Shown piece after piece: positions 15,419 through 23,497 of a stretch of 64,000 bases of DNA. Positions within the stretch are counted from its first letter, which is position 1. Every line of letters begins with the position of its first letter. Source of the stretch: an uncultured Collinsella sp. (GTDB taxonomy: Bacteria > Actinomycetota > Coriobacteriia > Coriobacteriales > Coriobacteriaceae); the NCBI GenBank assembly GCA_900547765.1, contig URIA01000005.1:1-64000 (forward strand), given 5' to 3'. The position numbers and the translations under genes were made by a program. The notes under the pieces are model-generated. The model worked only from the letters and a program-made list of their open reading frames with translations, did not search any database and was not told where the DNA came from.

Positions 15419-17899
15419 TTATAGGTAGCGGCCGGTGATGCTTGCGGGGCAGGCCACGATGTCGCCCGGCGTGCCGGCGCAGACGATTTGCCCGCCCGCG
15501 TCACCGCCGCCCGGGCCCATGTCGATCACATAGTCGGCGTTGCGGACAAGGTCGAGGTCGTGTTCGATCACGACAACTGTGGCGCCCTTGGCGACGAGGC
15601 CGTCAAACACACTCAGCAACACCTGAACATCGAGCGGATGCAGGCCGATCGTGGGCTCGTCAAACACAAACACGGCATCATCCTGCACGCGGCCCATCTC
15701 GCTCGCGAGCTTAAGACGCTGCGCCTCGCCGCCCGAAAGCGCCGGTGTGGGCTCGCCAAGTGTGAGATAACCCAAGCCCAGGTCGTGCAAGGTCTGCAAG
15801 CGCGCCTGAACCTTCTTGAGCCCCACCGTGGCGTCGAGCGCTTCGTCCACACTCATGTCCATGAGCTGCGGCAACGTAAGCAGGCTCCCGTCCTTGCCCT
15901 CGCGATGGATATGCGAAGCCGCGTCTGCATAACGTGAGCCGCGACATGCCGGACAGACGATCTCGACGTCGGGCAAAAACTGCACGTCGAGCGATATCGA
16001 GCCCGTGCCATCGCACGTAGGGCAGCGCAAAGCGCCAGTGTTGTAGCTAAAGGCGCCCGCCTTGTAGCCGGCGGCCTTGGCCTCGGGCGTACGGGCGAAG
16101 GCGCGACGCAGCTCATCATGGATGTCGGCATAAGTCGCCACCGTCGAGCGCACGTTGGCGCCGATAGGCGTAGCGTCAATCAGGTTTGCGCGGGCAATGC
16201 CTTCGGCATCGACCCAACGCACATGTTTTGGCAGGCGCTCGCCGGCCGCCTGCGCCTTGAGCGCCGGAATGAGCGTCTCGAGCACCAACGTCGTCTTACC
16301 CGAACCCGAAACGCCCGTCACCGCGACCAAGCGACCGCGCGGGATATCGACTTCGAGTGGCTTGACGGTATGGATGGCATCGGTCGCCATGCGGATATGG
16401 CCCTGGTCGAACATTTCGTCGTCAGCCACCTGCGGCCGCAAGCGCTTGGGCTCTGAGCGCAAAAACGGGGCGATGCGGCTGCCCTGCGATTGTTCGACCT
16501 CGTCCACCGTACCTGCAGCGATAACATTACCGCCGCCTGCTCCGGCAACGGGGCCCATCTCGACCAGATAGTCAGCTTCCGCTAGAACGCGCGTATCGTG
16601 ATCAACAACAATCACGGTGTTGCCGTCATCCACCAGATCGCGCATTACGCCCACCAAGCCGTCGACATTGGCAGGATGCAAGCCAATCGAGGGCTCGTCC
16701 AACACATAAAGCACGCCCGTCGATCGGTTGCGCACCACGCGGGCGAGCTGTACACGCTGGCGCTCGCCCGTGGAGAGCGTGGCACCGGCGCGGTCGAGCG
16801 AGAGGTAATCGAGCCCCAGGTCGACCAGGCGACGGGCCGTGCTCAAAAACGAATCGCAGATATCCGCTGCCATGGGCTGCATCTCGGCCGGCAAGGATGC
16901 GGGCACCCCGCGCACCCACTCAATCGCCTCGCCCAATGTCATGGCCGCGGCCTGCGCCAGATTGATACCGCGCACCTGGGGATGGCGTGCGGCCTCGGAG
17001 AGACGCGTGCCGCCACAGTCACGGCACGGGCCCTCGCGCAAAAAGCGCGCCACGCGCTTGAGGCCCTTGTCGTCCTTAACCTTGGCGAGCGCATTCTCGA
17101 CGGTATAGACAGCGTTGTAATAGGTAAAATCGAGCGGCGTGGCGCCCTCGCCGTTTTTGGGAACGTAGAGAATGTGCTTTTTAACCGCCGGACCGTGGAA
17201 CACGATGTCGCGCTCTTGAGGCGTGAGCTGGTTAAACGGCACGTCGGTGCGCACGCCCATCTCGCCGGCTACCTGCTTCATCAGATCCCACATGAGCGTA
17301 CCCCAGGGAAGCACCGCGCCTTCGTTGATGGTCTTTGACTCGTCGGGCACCAGGCTCGCTTCGTCCACCTCGCGCATGACACCGGTGCCGCCGCAGGTAG
17401 GGCACGCACCGCCGCTGTTAAAGGCAAGGTCCTCGGCACTCGGCGCGTAGAACTCGCGGCCGCATGCGGGGCACGTGAGCGACAGGCCCGCAGCCACGTT
17501 AAGGCTCGGCTCCACACGCGCCCCGCAATGTGGGCACACGTGATGGGCACAGCGGCTAAAGAGCAAACGCAGACTGTTGTTGAGCTCGGTCATGGTACCA
17601 AAGGTCGAGCGCACGCCTGGCACACTGGGACGCTGATGCAACGCGAGTGCCGCCGGTACGTGCAATACCTCGTCCACCTGGGCGTGCTCGGCCTGCGTCA
17701 GGCGACGTCGAGTATAGGTGCTGAGCGCCTCCAGGTAACGGCGCGAGCCCTCGGCATAAAGAACTCCCAGCGCCAGCGAGCTCTTGCCCGAGCCCGACAC
17801 GCCGGCAATGCCCACGAGCCTCCCCAGCGGAATATCGATATCGATGTCCTTGAGATTGTGGACACGTGCACCGCGCACCTCGATAGCCTGCGGGCTCAT
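15419..17899 (-). CDS. UvrA2-type excinuclease ATPase lacking the UvrB-binding domain
   Basis: 826-residue double ABC ATPase. The N-terminal Walker A is GVSGSGKSSLA near residue 31. Zinc-finger cysteines CPHCG and CPACGRE follow at once, where canonical UvrA carries about 115 more residues for binding UvrB. The first signature is LSTGERQRVQLARV and the second half has TGVSGSGKTTL, CPTCDGTG / CPACRGSRY zinc residues and ALSGGEAQRLKLA. This is the class II (UvrA2/DrrC-like) form linked to DNA-damage or drug tolerance and not to core excision repair. ATG 17899 is chosen by homology; an ATG at 17932 overlaps the end of the upstream ATPase gene and would couple the two. Confidence 0.88.
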   Translation of the reverse strand: MSPQAIEVRGARVHNLKDIDIDIPLGRLVGIAGVSGSGKSSLALGVLYAEGSRRYLEALSTYTRRRLTQAEHAQVDEVLHVPAALALHQRPSVPGVRSTFGTMTELNNSLRLLFSRCAHHVCPHCGARVEPSLNVAAGLSLTCPACGREFYAPSAEDLAFNSGGACPTCGGTGVMREVDEASLVPDESKTINEGAVLPWGTLMWDLMKQVAGEMGVRTDVPFNQLTPQERDIVFHGPAVKKHILYVPKNGEGATPLDFTYYNAVYTVENALAKVKDDKGLKRVARFLREGPCRDCGGTRLSEAARHPQVRGINLAQAAAMTLGEAIEWVRGVPASLPAEMQPMAADICDSFLSTARRLVDLGLDYLSLDRAGATLSTGERQRVQLARVVRNRSTGVLYVLDEPSIGLHPANVDGLVGVMRDLVDDGNTVIVVDHDTRVLAEADYLVEMGPVAGAGGGNVIAAGTVDEVEQSQGSRIAPFLRSEPKRLRPQVADDEMFDQGHIRMATDAIHTVKPLEVDIPRGRLVAVTGVSGSGKTTLVLETLIPALKAQAAGERLPKHVRWVDAEGIARANLIDATPIGANVRSTVATYADIHDELRRAFARTPEAKAAGYKAGAFSYNTGALRCPTCDGTGSISLDVQFLPDVEIVCPACRGSRYADAASHIHREGKDGSLLTLPQLMDMSVDEALDATVGLKKVQARLQTLHDLGLGYLTLGEPTPALSGGEAQRLKLASEMGRVQDDAVFVFDEPTIGLHPLDVQVLLSVFDGLVAKGATVVVIEHDLDLVRNADYVIDMGPGGGDAGGQIVCAGTPGDIVACPASITGRYL

Positions 17900-17924
17900 C
17901 TTCTGTTCCGTCACCTTTATCACC

Positions 17925-19043
17925 CTACTCATGCCATAAAACGCGGTCGCGGATATACTCGCCCAGCATGGGCACGGTAAACCGCACAAGGCCGTATCCG
18001 GCGGCCTCGATGACGCGCTCGCGAATCAGGCTTGCGCGATATTTACTCGCCCAGCTCTGGGTACGGTCGCAGCGCTCAATGATATCCGCCGTGCGCGTCG
18101 GCTTGTCCTCGTCAACCGCCATAGCCTCGATAAAGAGGCGCTGAGGGCTGCGCAGACCGTAATACAGAGGTGCGTCAACCGCTTCGTAGAACTCGGAGAC
18201 GGCATCCGCATGGCCATTCTCGACATCGCGCCTTTCGATGACCTGCGAGCCACGCCGGACAGCAGACCGCCACATGTAATAGCCCACCAGCTGAACCATA
18301 TAGGGATGCCCCATGCTCTTGCGCGCCGCAAGGTCCGCCGTCTCCGCGTCAACGTAAAGACCAGCGTCTTTGACCGTCTGGATATACGAATCGCGCACTT
18401 TGGGCAAAGATATTGCCCCCAACGTACGCTGCTGGGCACGCCGCAAAAACGTCACGCTCGGCTCTTCGAGCAGATCGTCAACCATACTGGGCAAGCCGGC
18501 AAATACCAGCGCAAGACCGCGCTGGTCGCTATCGGGCAGACCCGTAGCATCCTGATCTCCGAGCACCTGCTGATAGAGGACGGCAAGAGCCGCCAGTTCC
18601 TCGATAGACACCGATTGTGCCTCGTCAATCGCAAACAAGACGCCCTTGCCCGGACCGAGCTTCTTGAGACGCTCGTTGACCAGCCCTCGCAATGTCTCGC
18701 CTTTTGCCCGCGCCGCCTCGACCGACATCCGGCCAAACGACGGCCCAAACTCCATTGACGTCACAACGGGTTTATTCGAGCGAAGCGCGTCGGCCAAGCG
18801 GTCGCACAAACCAAGCGAAGCGGAATCGGAGACAACCGCCCATCCGCGCTCGCTGGCTAGACGTTGCAGCTCCCGCAGGAGAACCGTTTTGCCACAGCCG
18901 CGGTTTCCCGTAATGAGCATGAGCCTGCCCGGCGCTCCGGCGCCGTTGTCGAGCCCTTCCTCAAAATCTTCGATGACCGACTCGCGACCGATGAGTATCG
19001 GAGGCCGCTTACCAGCTGTGGGCTTAAAGGGATTTGGATTCAT
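17925..19043 (-). CDS. AAA family ATPase (Orc1-like/STAND-type ATP-binding protein)
   Basis: 372-residue cytosolic ATPase. It begins with a conserved box around LIGRESVIEDFEEGLDN, then Walker A ITGNRGCGKTVLL near residue 50 and Walker B GVLFAIDEAQS near residue 140. The C-terminal third looks like a winged helix (SWASKYRASLIRERVIEAAGYG). This layout is shared by archaeal-type and Orc1-like ATP-binding proteins in mobile or defence contexts; the partner is unknown. The start ATG has CGAGGAGG six bases upstream. Its 3' end reaches the start region of the UvrA2-like gene, so the two are probably cotranslated. Three 10-bp repeats lie just upstream. Confidence 0.8.
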   Translation of the reverse strand: MNPNPFKPTAGKRPPILIGRESVIEDFEEGLDNGAGAPGRLMLITGNRGCGKTVLLRELQRLASERGWAVVSDSASLGLCDRLADALRSNKPVVTSMEFGPSFGRMSVEAARAKGETLRGLVNERLKKLGPGKGVLFAIDEAQSVSIEELAALAVLYQQVLGDQDATGLPDSDQRGLALVFAGLPSMVDDLLEEPSVTFLRRAQQRTLGAISLPKVRDSYIQTVKDAGLYVDAETADLAARKSMGHPYMVQLVGYYMWRSAVRRGSQVIERRDVENGHADAVSEFYEAVDAPLYYGLRSPQRLFIEAMAVDEDKPTRTADIIERCDRTQSWASKYRASLIRERVIEAAGYGLVRFTVPMLGEYIRDRVLWHE

Positions 19044-19076
19044 ATCGGCCTCCTCGGATTGGCAAACCCTGGTAAC

Positions 19077-19106
19077 AGTTATACCAACTTATACTGAGTT
19101 ATACCA
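19077..19106 (-). promoter_or_regulatory. Three tandem 10-bp repeats upstream of the AAA ATPase
   Basis: On the plus strand AGTTATACCA (19077-19086), ACTTATACTG (19087-19096) and AGTTATACCA (19097-19106) follow without gaps. Read toward the gene they are TGGTATAACT, CAGTATAAGT, TGGTATAACT. Each can act as an extended -10 box (TGGTATAAC), and the 10-bp period puts all copies on one helix face. A promoter with cooperative operator sites is the likely meaning. Confidence 0.6.
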
Positions 19107-19110
19107 ATAG

Positions 19111-19143
19111 CATGTGACAAAGGGGCTGTCCCTTTGTCACATG
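19111..19143. repeat. Dispersed palindrome family R1, copy B
   Basis: CATGTGACAAAGG at 19111-19123 and CCTTTGTCACATG at 19131-19143 form a perfect 13-bp stem with loop GGCTGTC. The 27-base core differs from copy A at two loop-side bases. The stop codon of the upstream TetM-like gene (TGA, 19139-19137) lies in the right arm. Confidence 0.85.
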
Positions 19144-21140
19144 TGGCCGAAAAACTCGGCGTCTGCTGCTCGCCAGGGACGGAAGGTGGCAGGATCGATC
19201 TTTACGTGCGCTGCGGCGGGCACGTCATACCATTTGACCGTGTAGCCGGCGCCGTGAGAGCAAAAGACCGAGTCGGGCGTGTTGGGCAGATCGGCCTCGG
19301 GCTCATAGGCGGCCGTCTCGATTACGCGCTCGGCATCATGGCAAGCCGCATAACCGGCGAACTCCAGGTACAGATGACCGCGCCCGCTCGTGTAGGCAGC
19401 CACCTCCAGCGCGTAATCCTGCACCTCGGATGCCGGCACGCGACCCACAAGCTTCGCTCGGTCTCCCGCCATCGTCGGCGGCTCGTACTCGGCACCCATG
19501 CGTGTGGCATCTGACAACGCCCGGCCCACGCACTCCCCCGGCACCTCGAGCTCAAAGTGGTACCACGGCTCCAGCAACACGTCTGCGCCGACCTCGCGCG
19601 CCTGCATCAAACCCTGGCGAATCGCGCGATACGTGGCCTGGCGAAAATCGCCGCCCTCGGTGTGTTTGGCATGCGCGCGGCCGCCCGTGAGCGTAATGCG
19701 CACATCGGTGATGGGCGAGCCCGTCAGCACGCCCAGGTGGTCGCGCTCCATAGCGTTGGTGAGTGCCAAACGCTGCCAGTTAAGATCGAGCTCGTCGGTC
19801 GAGGTCACGGTGCCAAACTGCACACCCGAACCCGCCGGCAACGGCTCCAGGCGCAGATGCACCTCGGCATAGTGACGCAGCGGCTCAAAGTGGCCCACGC
19901 CCTCGACCGGCCGCGAAATAGTCTCCTTATAGAGAATGCCGCCGGGCTCAAACGCGACCGAAAGGCCAAAGCGATCGGCCAACACCCGCTGCACGACCTC
20001 GAGTTGCACGGCGCCCATCAACTGCAAATGGATCTGCTCAAGATGCGTATTCCAGCTTACGCCGAGCATGGGATCTTCGTCCGCCAACTCACTCAGCGCT
20101 TTAAACACCGCATGAACGTCGTGTTCGCCCGGCAGCACCGTATAGGTGAGGACCGGAGCGATGACGGGCGCATCGCCCGCGGGCTCCGTGCCCAGGGCGT
20201 CCCCTGGGCGAACGTGCGCAAGACCCGTCACGGCGCAAATACCGCCAGCAGCAACTTCTTGGGCAAGCTCATACTTCTCGCCGTTATAGATGCGTACCTG
20301 ATCGACCTTCTGTTCCCACGCCTCGGCACTGGAATGCCCGCTGATCATCTGTTTTGCGCGCAGCGTGCCGCCGGTCACTTTAACCCAAGCCAAGCGCTCG
20401 CCACGATCCCCGCGGCTGACACGATAGACGCGCGCGGCAAACTCCGGGAGCCACGCCTGCTCACGCATCAGCGCGCATATACCATCCAGTAGCTCGTCAA
20501 CGCCTTGGTCCTTGAGCGCCGAGCCGGCAAAGCAGGGAAAGAGCTTGCGCTCGGCAACCATGCGCGACAGCGTTGCGACAGAAAGCTCACCCGCTTCAAG
20601 AAACTCCTCGAGCGCCGCTTCGTCCAACGCAGCAGCGTCCTCCTGAACGGCGCCGCCCGCCAGCAGCTCGTTGGCATCCAGGCAGCCCTCGGAAAGACGC
20701 TGCCCGAGTTGTGCCAGCAAAACATCGCGGCCGGGATTCTCCAAATCGATCTTGTTGATGAAGATGAACGTCGGGATGTCATAGCGTGCAAGCAGGCGCC
20801 ACAGGGTTTCGGTGTGCCCCTGCACGCCATCGTTGGCGCCCACCACCAGAATCGCGTAGTCCAGGGCACGCAGTGTGCGCTCCGCCTCGGCAGAAAAATC
20901 GACATGGCCGGGAGCATCCACGAGCATGACGTGGGTATCGCCGTGGTCGAGCACGGCCTGCGACGAGAAAATCGTGATGCCGCGCTCGCGCTCGATCGTG
21001 TTAGTGTCCAGATGCGAATCGCCATCGTCCACGCGGCCACGCTTGCGAATGCGGCCCGCGTTGAACAGCATGGCCTCGGCCAACGTGGTCTTGCCGGCAT
21101 CGACATGCGCCAAGATTCCAACGACCGCTTGCTTCGACAT
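19137..21140 (-). CDS. TetM-like ribosomal-protection GTPase (EF-G family)
   Basis: 667-residue translational GTPase with the domain order of tetracycline ribosomal-protection proteins. G1 is GILAHVDAGKTTL at the N-terminus, G2 the RERGITIFSS switch I, G3 VDAPGHVDF and G4 FINKIDLEN. The C-terminal EF-G domains IV-V follow, including ALTNAMERDHLGVLTGSPITDV. The length fits TetM/TetW (about 640). The start ATG has AAGAGGAG upstream. Similarity is to the family, not to a specific named tet gene, so an intrinsic factor that frees ribosomes from inhibitors is as likely as acquired tetracycline resistance. Upstream of the ATPase-UvrA2 pair on the same strand. Confidence 0.85.
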   Translation of the reverse strand: MSKQAVVGILAHVDAGKTTLAEAMLFNAGRIRKRGRVDDGDSHLDTNTIERERGITIFSSQAVLDHGDTHVMLVDAPGHVDFSAEAERTLRALDYAILVVGANDGVQGHTETLWRLLARYDIPTFIFINKIDLENPGRDVLLAQLGQRLSEGCLDANELLAGGAVQEDAAALDEAALEEFLEAGELSVATLSRMVAERKLFPCFAGSALKDQGVDELLDGICALMREQAWLPEFAARVYRVSRGDRGERLAWVKVTGGTLRAKQMISGHSSAEAWEQKVDQVRIYNGEKYELAQEVAAGGICAVTGLAHVRPGDALGTEPAGDAPVIAPVLTYTVLPGEHDVHAVFKALSELADEDPMLGVSWNTHLEQIHLQLMGAVQLEVVQRVLADRFGLSVAFEPGGILYKETISRPVEGVGHFEPLRHYAEVHLRLEPLPAGSGVQFGTVTSTDELDLNWQRLALTNAMERDHLGVLTGSPITDVRITLTGGRAHAKHTEGGDFRQATYRAIRQGLMQAREVGADVLLEPWYHFELEVPGECVGRALSDATRMGAEYEPPTMAGDRAKLVGRVPASEVQDYALEVAAYTSGRGHLYLEFAGYAACHDAERVIETAAYEPEADLPNTPDSVFCSHGAGYTVKWYDVPAAAHVKIDPATFRPWRAADAEFFGHM

Positions 21141-21180
21141 GGCTCTCCTCTTATTGCAAGCCCATCGCACGCGGCAACGG

Positions 21181-21210
21181 GCGTTCACGCTCCACACTGG
21201 ATGATACAAT
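21181..21210 (+). promoter_or_regulatory. Promoter of the putative non-coding RNA
   Basis: TACAAT at 21205-21210 is preceded by TGA, giving an extended -10 element. A weak TTCACG lies about 15 bases upstream. It points away from the TetM-like gene into a region without a reading frame that ends in a strong terminator. Confidence 0.5.
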
Positions 21211-21215
21211 TTACG

Positions 21216-21416
21216 GGCCGGTGGGCGAAGCGGGCCCTATCCCCCGACCGAGCTCATCGCCCCGCGTTGCCGCGCGGCGATTTTCGTAGGTTCGCGCCTT
21301 GCGAAAGCCGGCACCTCCCCTTTTTGTCTGCCCGGGTTCATCTGGGGCGGTAACAATGCGAGTCCCACAACGACGCGTTTTACCAAAAATGGCCCCACTC
21401 GGGGCCATTTTTTATT
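21216..21416 (+). ncRNA. Putative ~200-nt structured RNA of unknown family
   Basis: Between an extended -10 box (21205-21210) and a strong terminator (21385-21416) lies about 200 bases without a plausible coding frame but with consecutive hairpins: GGGCC/GGCCC (21215-21219 with 21233-21237); ATCGCC/GGCGAT (21256-21261 with 21276-21281) enclosing a second CGCG/CGCG stem; and TTCGC/GCGAA (21291-21295 with 21301-21305). No hallmark of SRP, tmRNA, RNase P or a known riboswitch was found. The next plus-strand gene is beyond an opposing gene, so it is not a normal leader. It could instead be the 5' region of the TetM-like gene read from the minus strand. Confidence 0.4.
21385..21416. terminator. 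Bidirectional intrinsic terminator
   Basis: AAAATGGCCCC, loop ACTC, GGGGCCATTTTTT at about 21387-21413: a strong stem with A-run before and T-run after, so it can act in both directions. It serves the GNAT gene on the minus strand and the putative RNA on the plus strand. Confidence 0.88.
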
Positions 21417-21446
21417 TGAGCTGGGTGATGATACGTGCCTTGGCTC

Positions 21447-21938
21447 CTACGCCTCGCGCAGCCAATCAAACGCGACACGCGCCGTGCCGTCGGACACATA
21501 GACGATACCGACACGCTCGAACCCCGCCTTGGCGATGGCGCCCTGCATGGGCAAGTTGTCCTCGTGCGTGTCAATACGCAGATGGTCGGCGCATTCCTTG
21601 GCAAAGGCAAACATCGCCGCCGCGATACCGTGCGCGGTGCCGTCGGATGCCACGCGATGCAGCACGGCATACGGAGTGTCGCTGCGCCATTGACCGTCCT
21701 CAATCACGTCATAGCACTCGTCCGGACCCGGTAAAAAGGCAAACGTCGCCACCACGCGGCCGTCGACTTCGCACACGTAACTGCCACCAGCGGCAATATC
21801 GGCAGCCAGCTGCTCGGCCGAAGGCGTGCCCTCGGGCCACTGCGTGGCGTTGCCATGCGCGCGCATAAAGGCGCGGGCCGCGTCATAGATAGCCATGACG
21901 GCGGGAATGTCGGTATCGAGGGTTTTTCTGATCATCAC
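21447..21938 (-). CDS. GNAT family N-acetyltransferase
   Basis: 163-residue acetyl-CoA-dependent acetyltransferase. The N-terminal IRKTLDTDIPAVMAIYDAARAFM and the central YAVLHRVASDGTAHGIAAAMF (motif A, acetyl-CoA pyrophosphate loop) fit the GNAT fold, and the C-terminal KAGFERVGIVYV is motif B. A GTG at 21938 lies seven bases after GAGG and is preferred to the next-codon ATG. The acceptor substrate is unknown. Confidence 0.87.
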   Translation of the reverse strand: MMIRKTLDTDIPAVMAIYDAARAFMRAHGNATQWPEGTPSAEQLAADIAAGGSYVCEVDGRVVATFAFLPGPDECYDVIEDGQWRSDTPYAVLHRVASDGTAHGIAAAMFAFAKECADHLRIDTHEDNLPMQGAIAKAGFERVGIVYVSDGTARVAFDWLREA

Positions 21939-21956
21939 GCGGCGACCTCACGTTTA

Positions 21957-21988
21957 TTGGTATCACTTTGATTGAGCAATGATACCAA
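21957..21988. promoter_or_regulatory. Inverted repeat between divergent GNAT and zinc-ribbon genes
   Basis: TTGGTATCA at 21957-21965 and TGATACCAA at 21980-21988 are perfect inverse copies with a 14-bp spacer in the 74 bp between divergent genes. The shape is that of an operator for a dimeric regulator. Confidence 0.5.
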
Positions 21989-22012
21989 CGTTTGGAGAGG
22001 AGCGCGAAGCAG

Positions 22013-22309
22013 ATGGGGAGCAAAAAGCGAGCCGCCTGGTCAAAAGCCAAAAGCGAGTTTTTGGGCGCTGCCACCGGCGGCGATATGGGCGACCTGTTTG
22101 CGCGCGAGGACGAGCGCCGCGACGCACTAGACGCCGAGCGCGATGAAGCCTGGCGCTACAAGTCGTGCGAACGCAAAAACCGTTACGACACACGCGCCGA
22201 AGCCGAGGCCGTTATGGCCGACTGCGAAAACCGCGGACGGCGTGGTTTGGCCTGCTACAAATGCGAATACTGCGGCGGCTGGCACCTGACGTCGCACCCT
22301 TGGAAATAG
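22013..22309 (+). CDS. Small protein with C-terminal zinc-ribbon-like motif, function unknown
   Basis: 98-residue basic protein beginning MGSKKRAAWSKAKSEF. The C-terminus has SCERKNRYDTRAEAEAV, then CYKCEYCGGWHLTSHP, a C-x2-C-x2-C...H cluster seen in small zinc proteins that often bind nucleic acid. The start ATG has GGAGAGGAG about 10 bases upstream. Divergent from the GNAT gene across a palindrome. Not recognised further; a phage-type origin is possible but not shown. Confidence 0.75.
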   Translation: MGSKKRAAWSKAKSEFLGAATGGDMGDLFAREDERRDALDAERDEAWRYKSCERKNRYDTRAEAEAVMADCENRGRRGLACYKCEYCGGWHLTSHPWK

Positions 22310-22357
22310 ACCCCGCATCGGCACGGCGCTGGCGAAGCGCCAGCCATCGTGCACAAG

Positions 22358-23062
22358 CTACGGGCGCGGCGGCACCAAAACATCGTAACGAACGGCCTTG
22401 CCCACAAGCTGATAGCTCGGCTTAACGCCGGCAAGCAGCGGCCCCTTCACCGGTCGCTTGATAACGACCTTGCGCGGGTGCACCGCAAGCGCAGCTTCGA
22501 CCAGCGTCTCCTCGTCGGCGCACGGCTGCTCCAGATGGTGCAAAAGTTGAAACTTCTTTTTCACCGCCGCGCTCTTGGTGCGCTCGGGAAACATGGGGTC
22601 CAGATACACCACGTCGGGAGCGGTGAGCTCGCCCTGCCCGATCAGCTCGGCTGTATGGCGAAGGCCGGCAATGCTATCCTCGCCCGCATGTAAGCGCATG
22701 CGCGCCACGGCAGCCGCAAGCGCTGGATCATCTGCCGCGCGATCCAAAGCATCCTTGAGGAGCGCCGCGATCACGCAATCCTGTTCATACAGATCGACGG
22801 TAAAGCCCGCGGCCGCCAGCAGCAGCGAATCCTCGCCAAAACCTGCCGTGGCATCGACTGCCCACGGATGCTCAACGCCTTTCGCGCGCGCGGCCTTCAC
22901 CAGCAGCTCCTGCTGCAGACGACCCTGCTTGAGCCGCGGAAGCATGCGGCCAAAATCGGCACGCAGCTCCATCGTGCCGTCGGTGAGCGTGAGGCCCTCG
23001 GACTTCCCGGTCAGCTCAAGCCCCGCGGCCCGAGCAACAGAAAAGGGATCGACGACGCCCAT
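22358..23062 (-). CDS. rsmJ: 16S rRNA (guanine-1516 N2)-methyltransferase-like
   Basis: 234-residue SAM-dependent methyltransferase of the RsmJ/DUF548 type. VDATAGFGEDSLLLAAAG is the SAM-binding motif I, YLDPMFPERTKSAAVKKK the catalytic DPMFP region, and RKVVIKRPVKGP the C-terminal family motif. E. coli RsmJ is about 250 residues. The start is the ATG at 23062 with AAGGAG five bases upstream; a GTG two codons earlier touches the ribosome site. It would modify G1516 in helix 45 of 16S rRNA. Confidence 0.85.
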   Translation of the reverse strand: MGVVDPFSVARAAGLELTGKSEGLTLTDGTMELRADFGRMLPRLKQGRLQQELLVKAARAKGVEHPWAVDATAGFGEDSLLLAAAGFTVDLYEQDCVIAALLKDALDRAADDPALAAAVARMRLHAGEDSIAGLRHTAELIGQGELTAPDVVYLDPMFPERTKSAAVKKKFQLLHHLEQPCADEETLVEAALAVHPRKVVIKRPVKGPLLAGVKPSYQLVGKAVRYDVLVPPRP

Positions 23063-23125
23063 GGACACTCCTTAACAAGCAAAACGAATACGTGAGCGCC
23101 GTTTATGCCAGCACCCAACCGTCCG

Positions 23126-23269
23126 TTATTGTCCCACATGCGACATGGTCCACAGCATCCCAATGCAAAGCACCGCCATCAATCCCGTGCACACGGCAGC
23201 GATCACGGAATCGCCCATACGCCTTCCTAACGAACGCGGCTCACGCACTTGCTTGGCCCCGTACATCAT
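23126..23269 (-). CDS. 47-residue single-pass membrane protein, function unknown
   Basis: Short reading frame MMYGAKQVREPRSLGRRMGD followed by one hydrophobic segment (SVIAAVCTGLMAVLCIGMLWTM) and a short tail ending SHVGQ. The ribosome site is very good: AAGGAGG four bases before the first ATG at 23269. A basic N-terminal part with one helix suggests an inside N-terminus (positive-inside rule). Lies between rsmJ (same strand) and a divergent four-helix membrane protein. Too short for ordinary gene finders, and no family is recognised. Confidence 0.7.
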   Translation of the reverse strand: MMYGAKQVREPRSLGRRMGDSVIAAVCTGLMAVLCIGMLWTMSHVGQ

Positions 23270-23417
23270 GGCTCCTCCTTAGACTCACTTCTTATCACGG
23301 CCTCATCATCGCAGCGCCGCACATGAGCTGCCATCGATTTGACTTACAGCTGGCTTTCCTTTTTGAAAGATTGCCCTGCACAGGCGAGAAGCGCTTTCTA
23401 ACACACACGCCGTCACG

Positions 23418-23446
23418 TTGAACTACAATGTGCTTCACGATATGTG
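23418..23446 (+). promoter_or_regulatory. Probable promoter of the four-helix membrane protein
   Basis: TTGAAC at 23418-23423 and TATGTG at 23441-23446 are 17 bp apart, about 50 bases before the start codon. The TACAAT between them (23424-23429) could alternatively be the -10. Confidence 0.4.
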
Positions 23447-23497
23447 CAGCATATGGGACGCGCCAGACTGGCAGCGCCCGAATCGAAAGGACTACCT

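Noticed and set aside
21340..21416. T-box-like sequence (GGGGCGGTAACAATGCGAGTCCC) before the terminator
   Set aside because: A T-box needs UGGN to pair with the tRNA acceptor end; this has CGGT, and no plus-strand gene follows the terminator.
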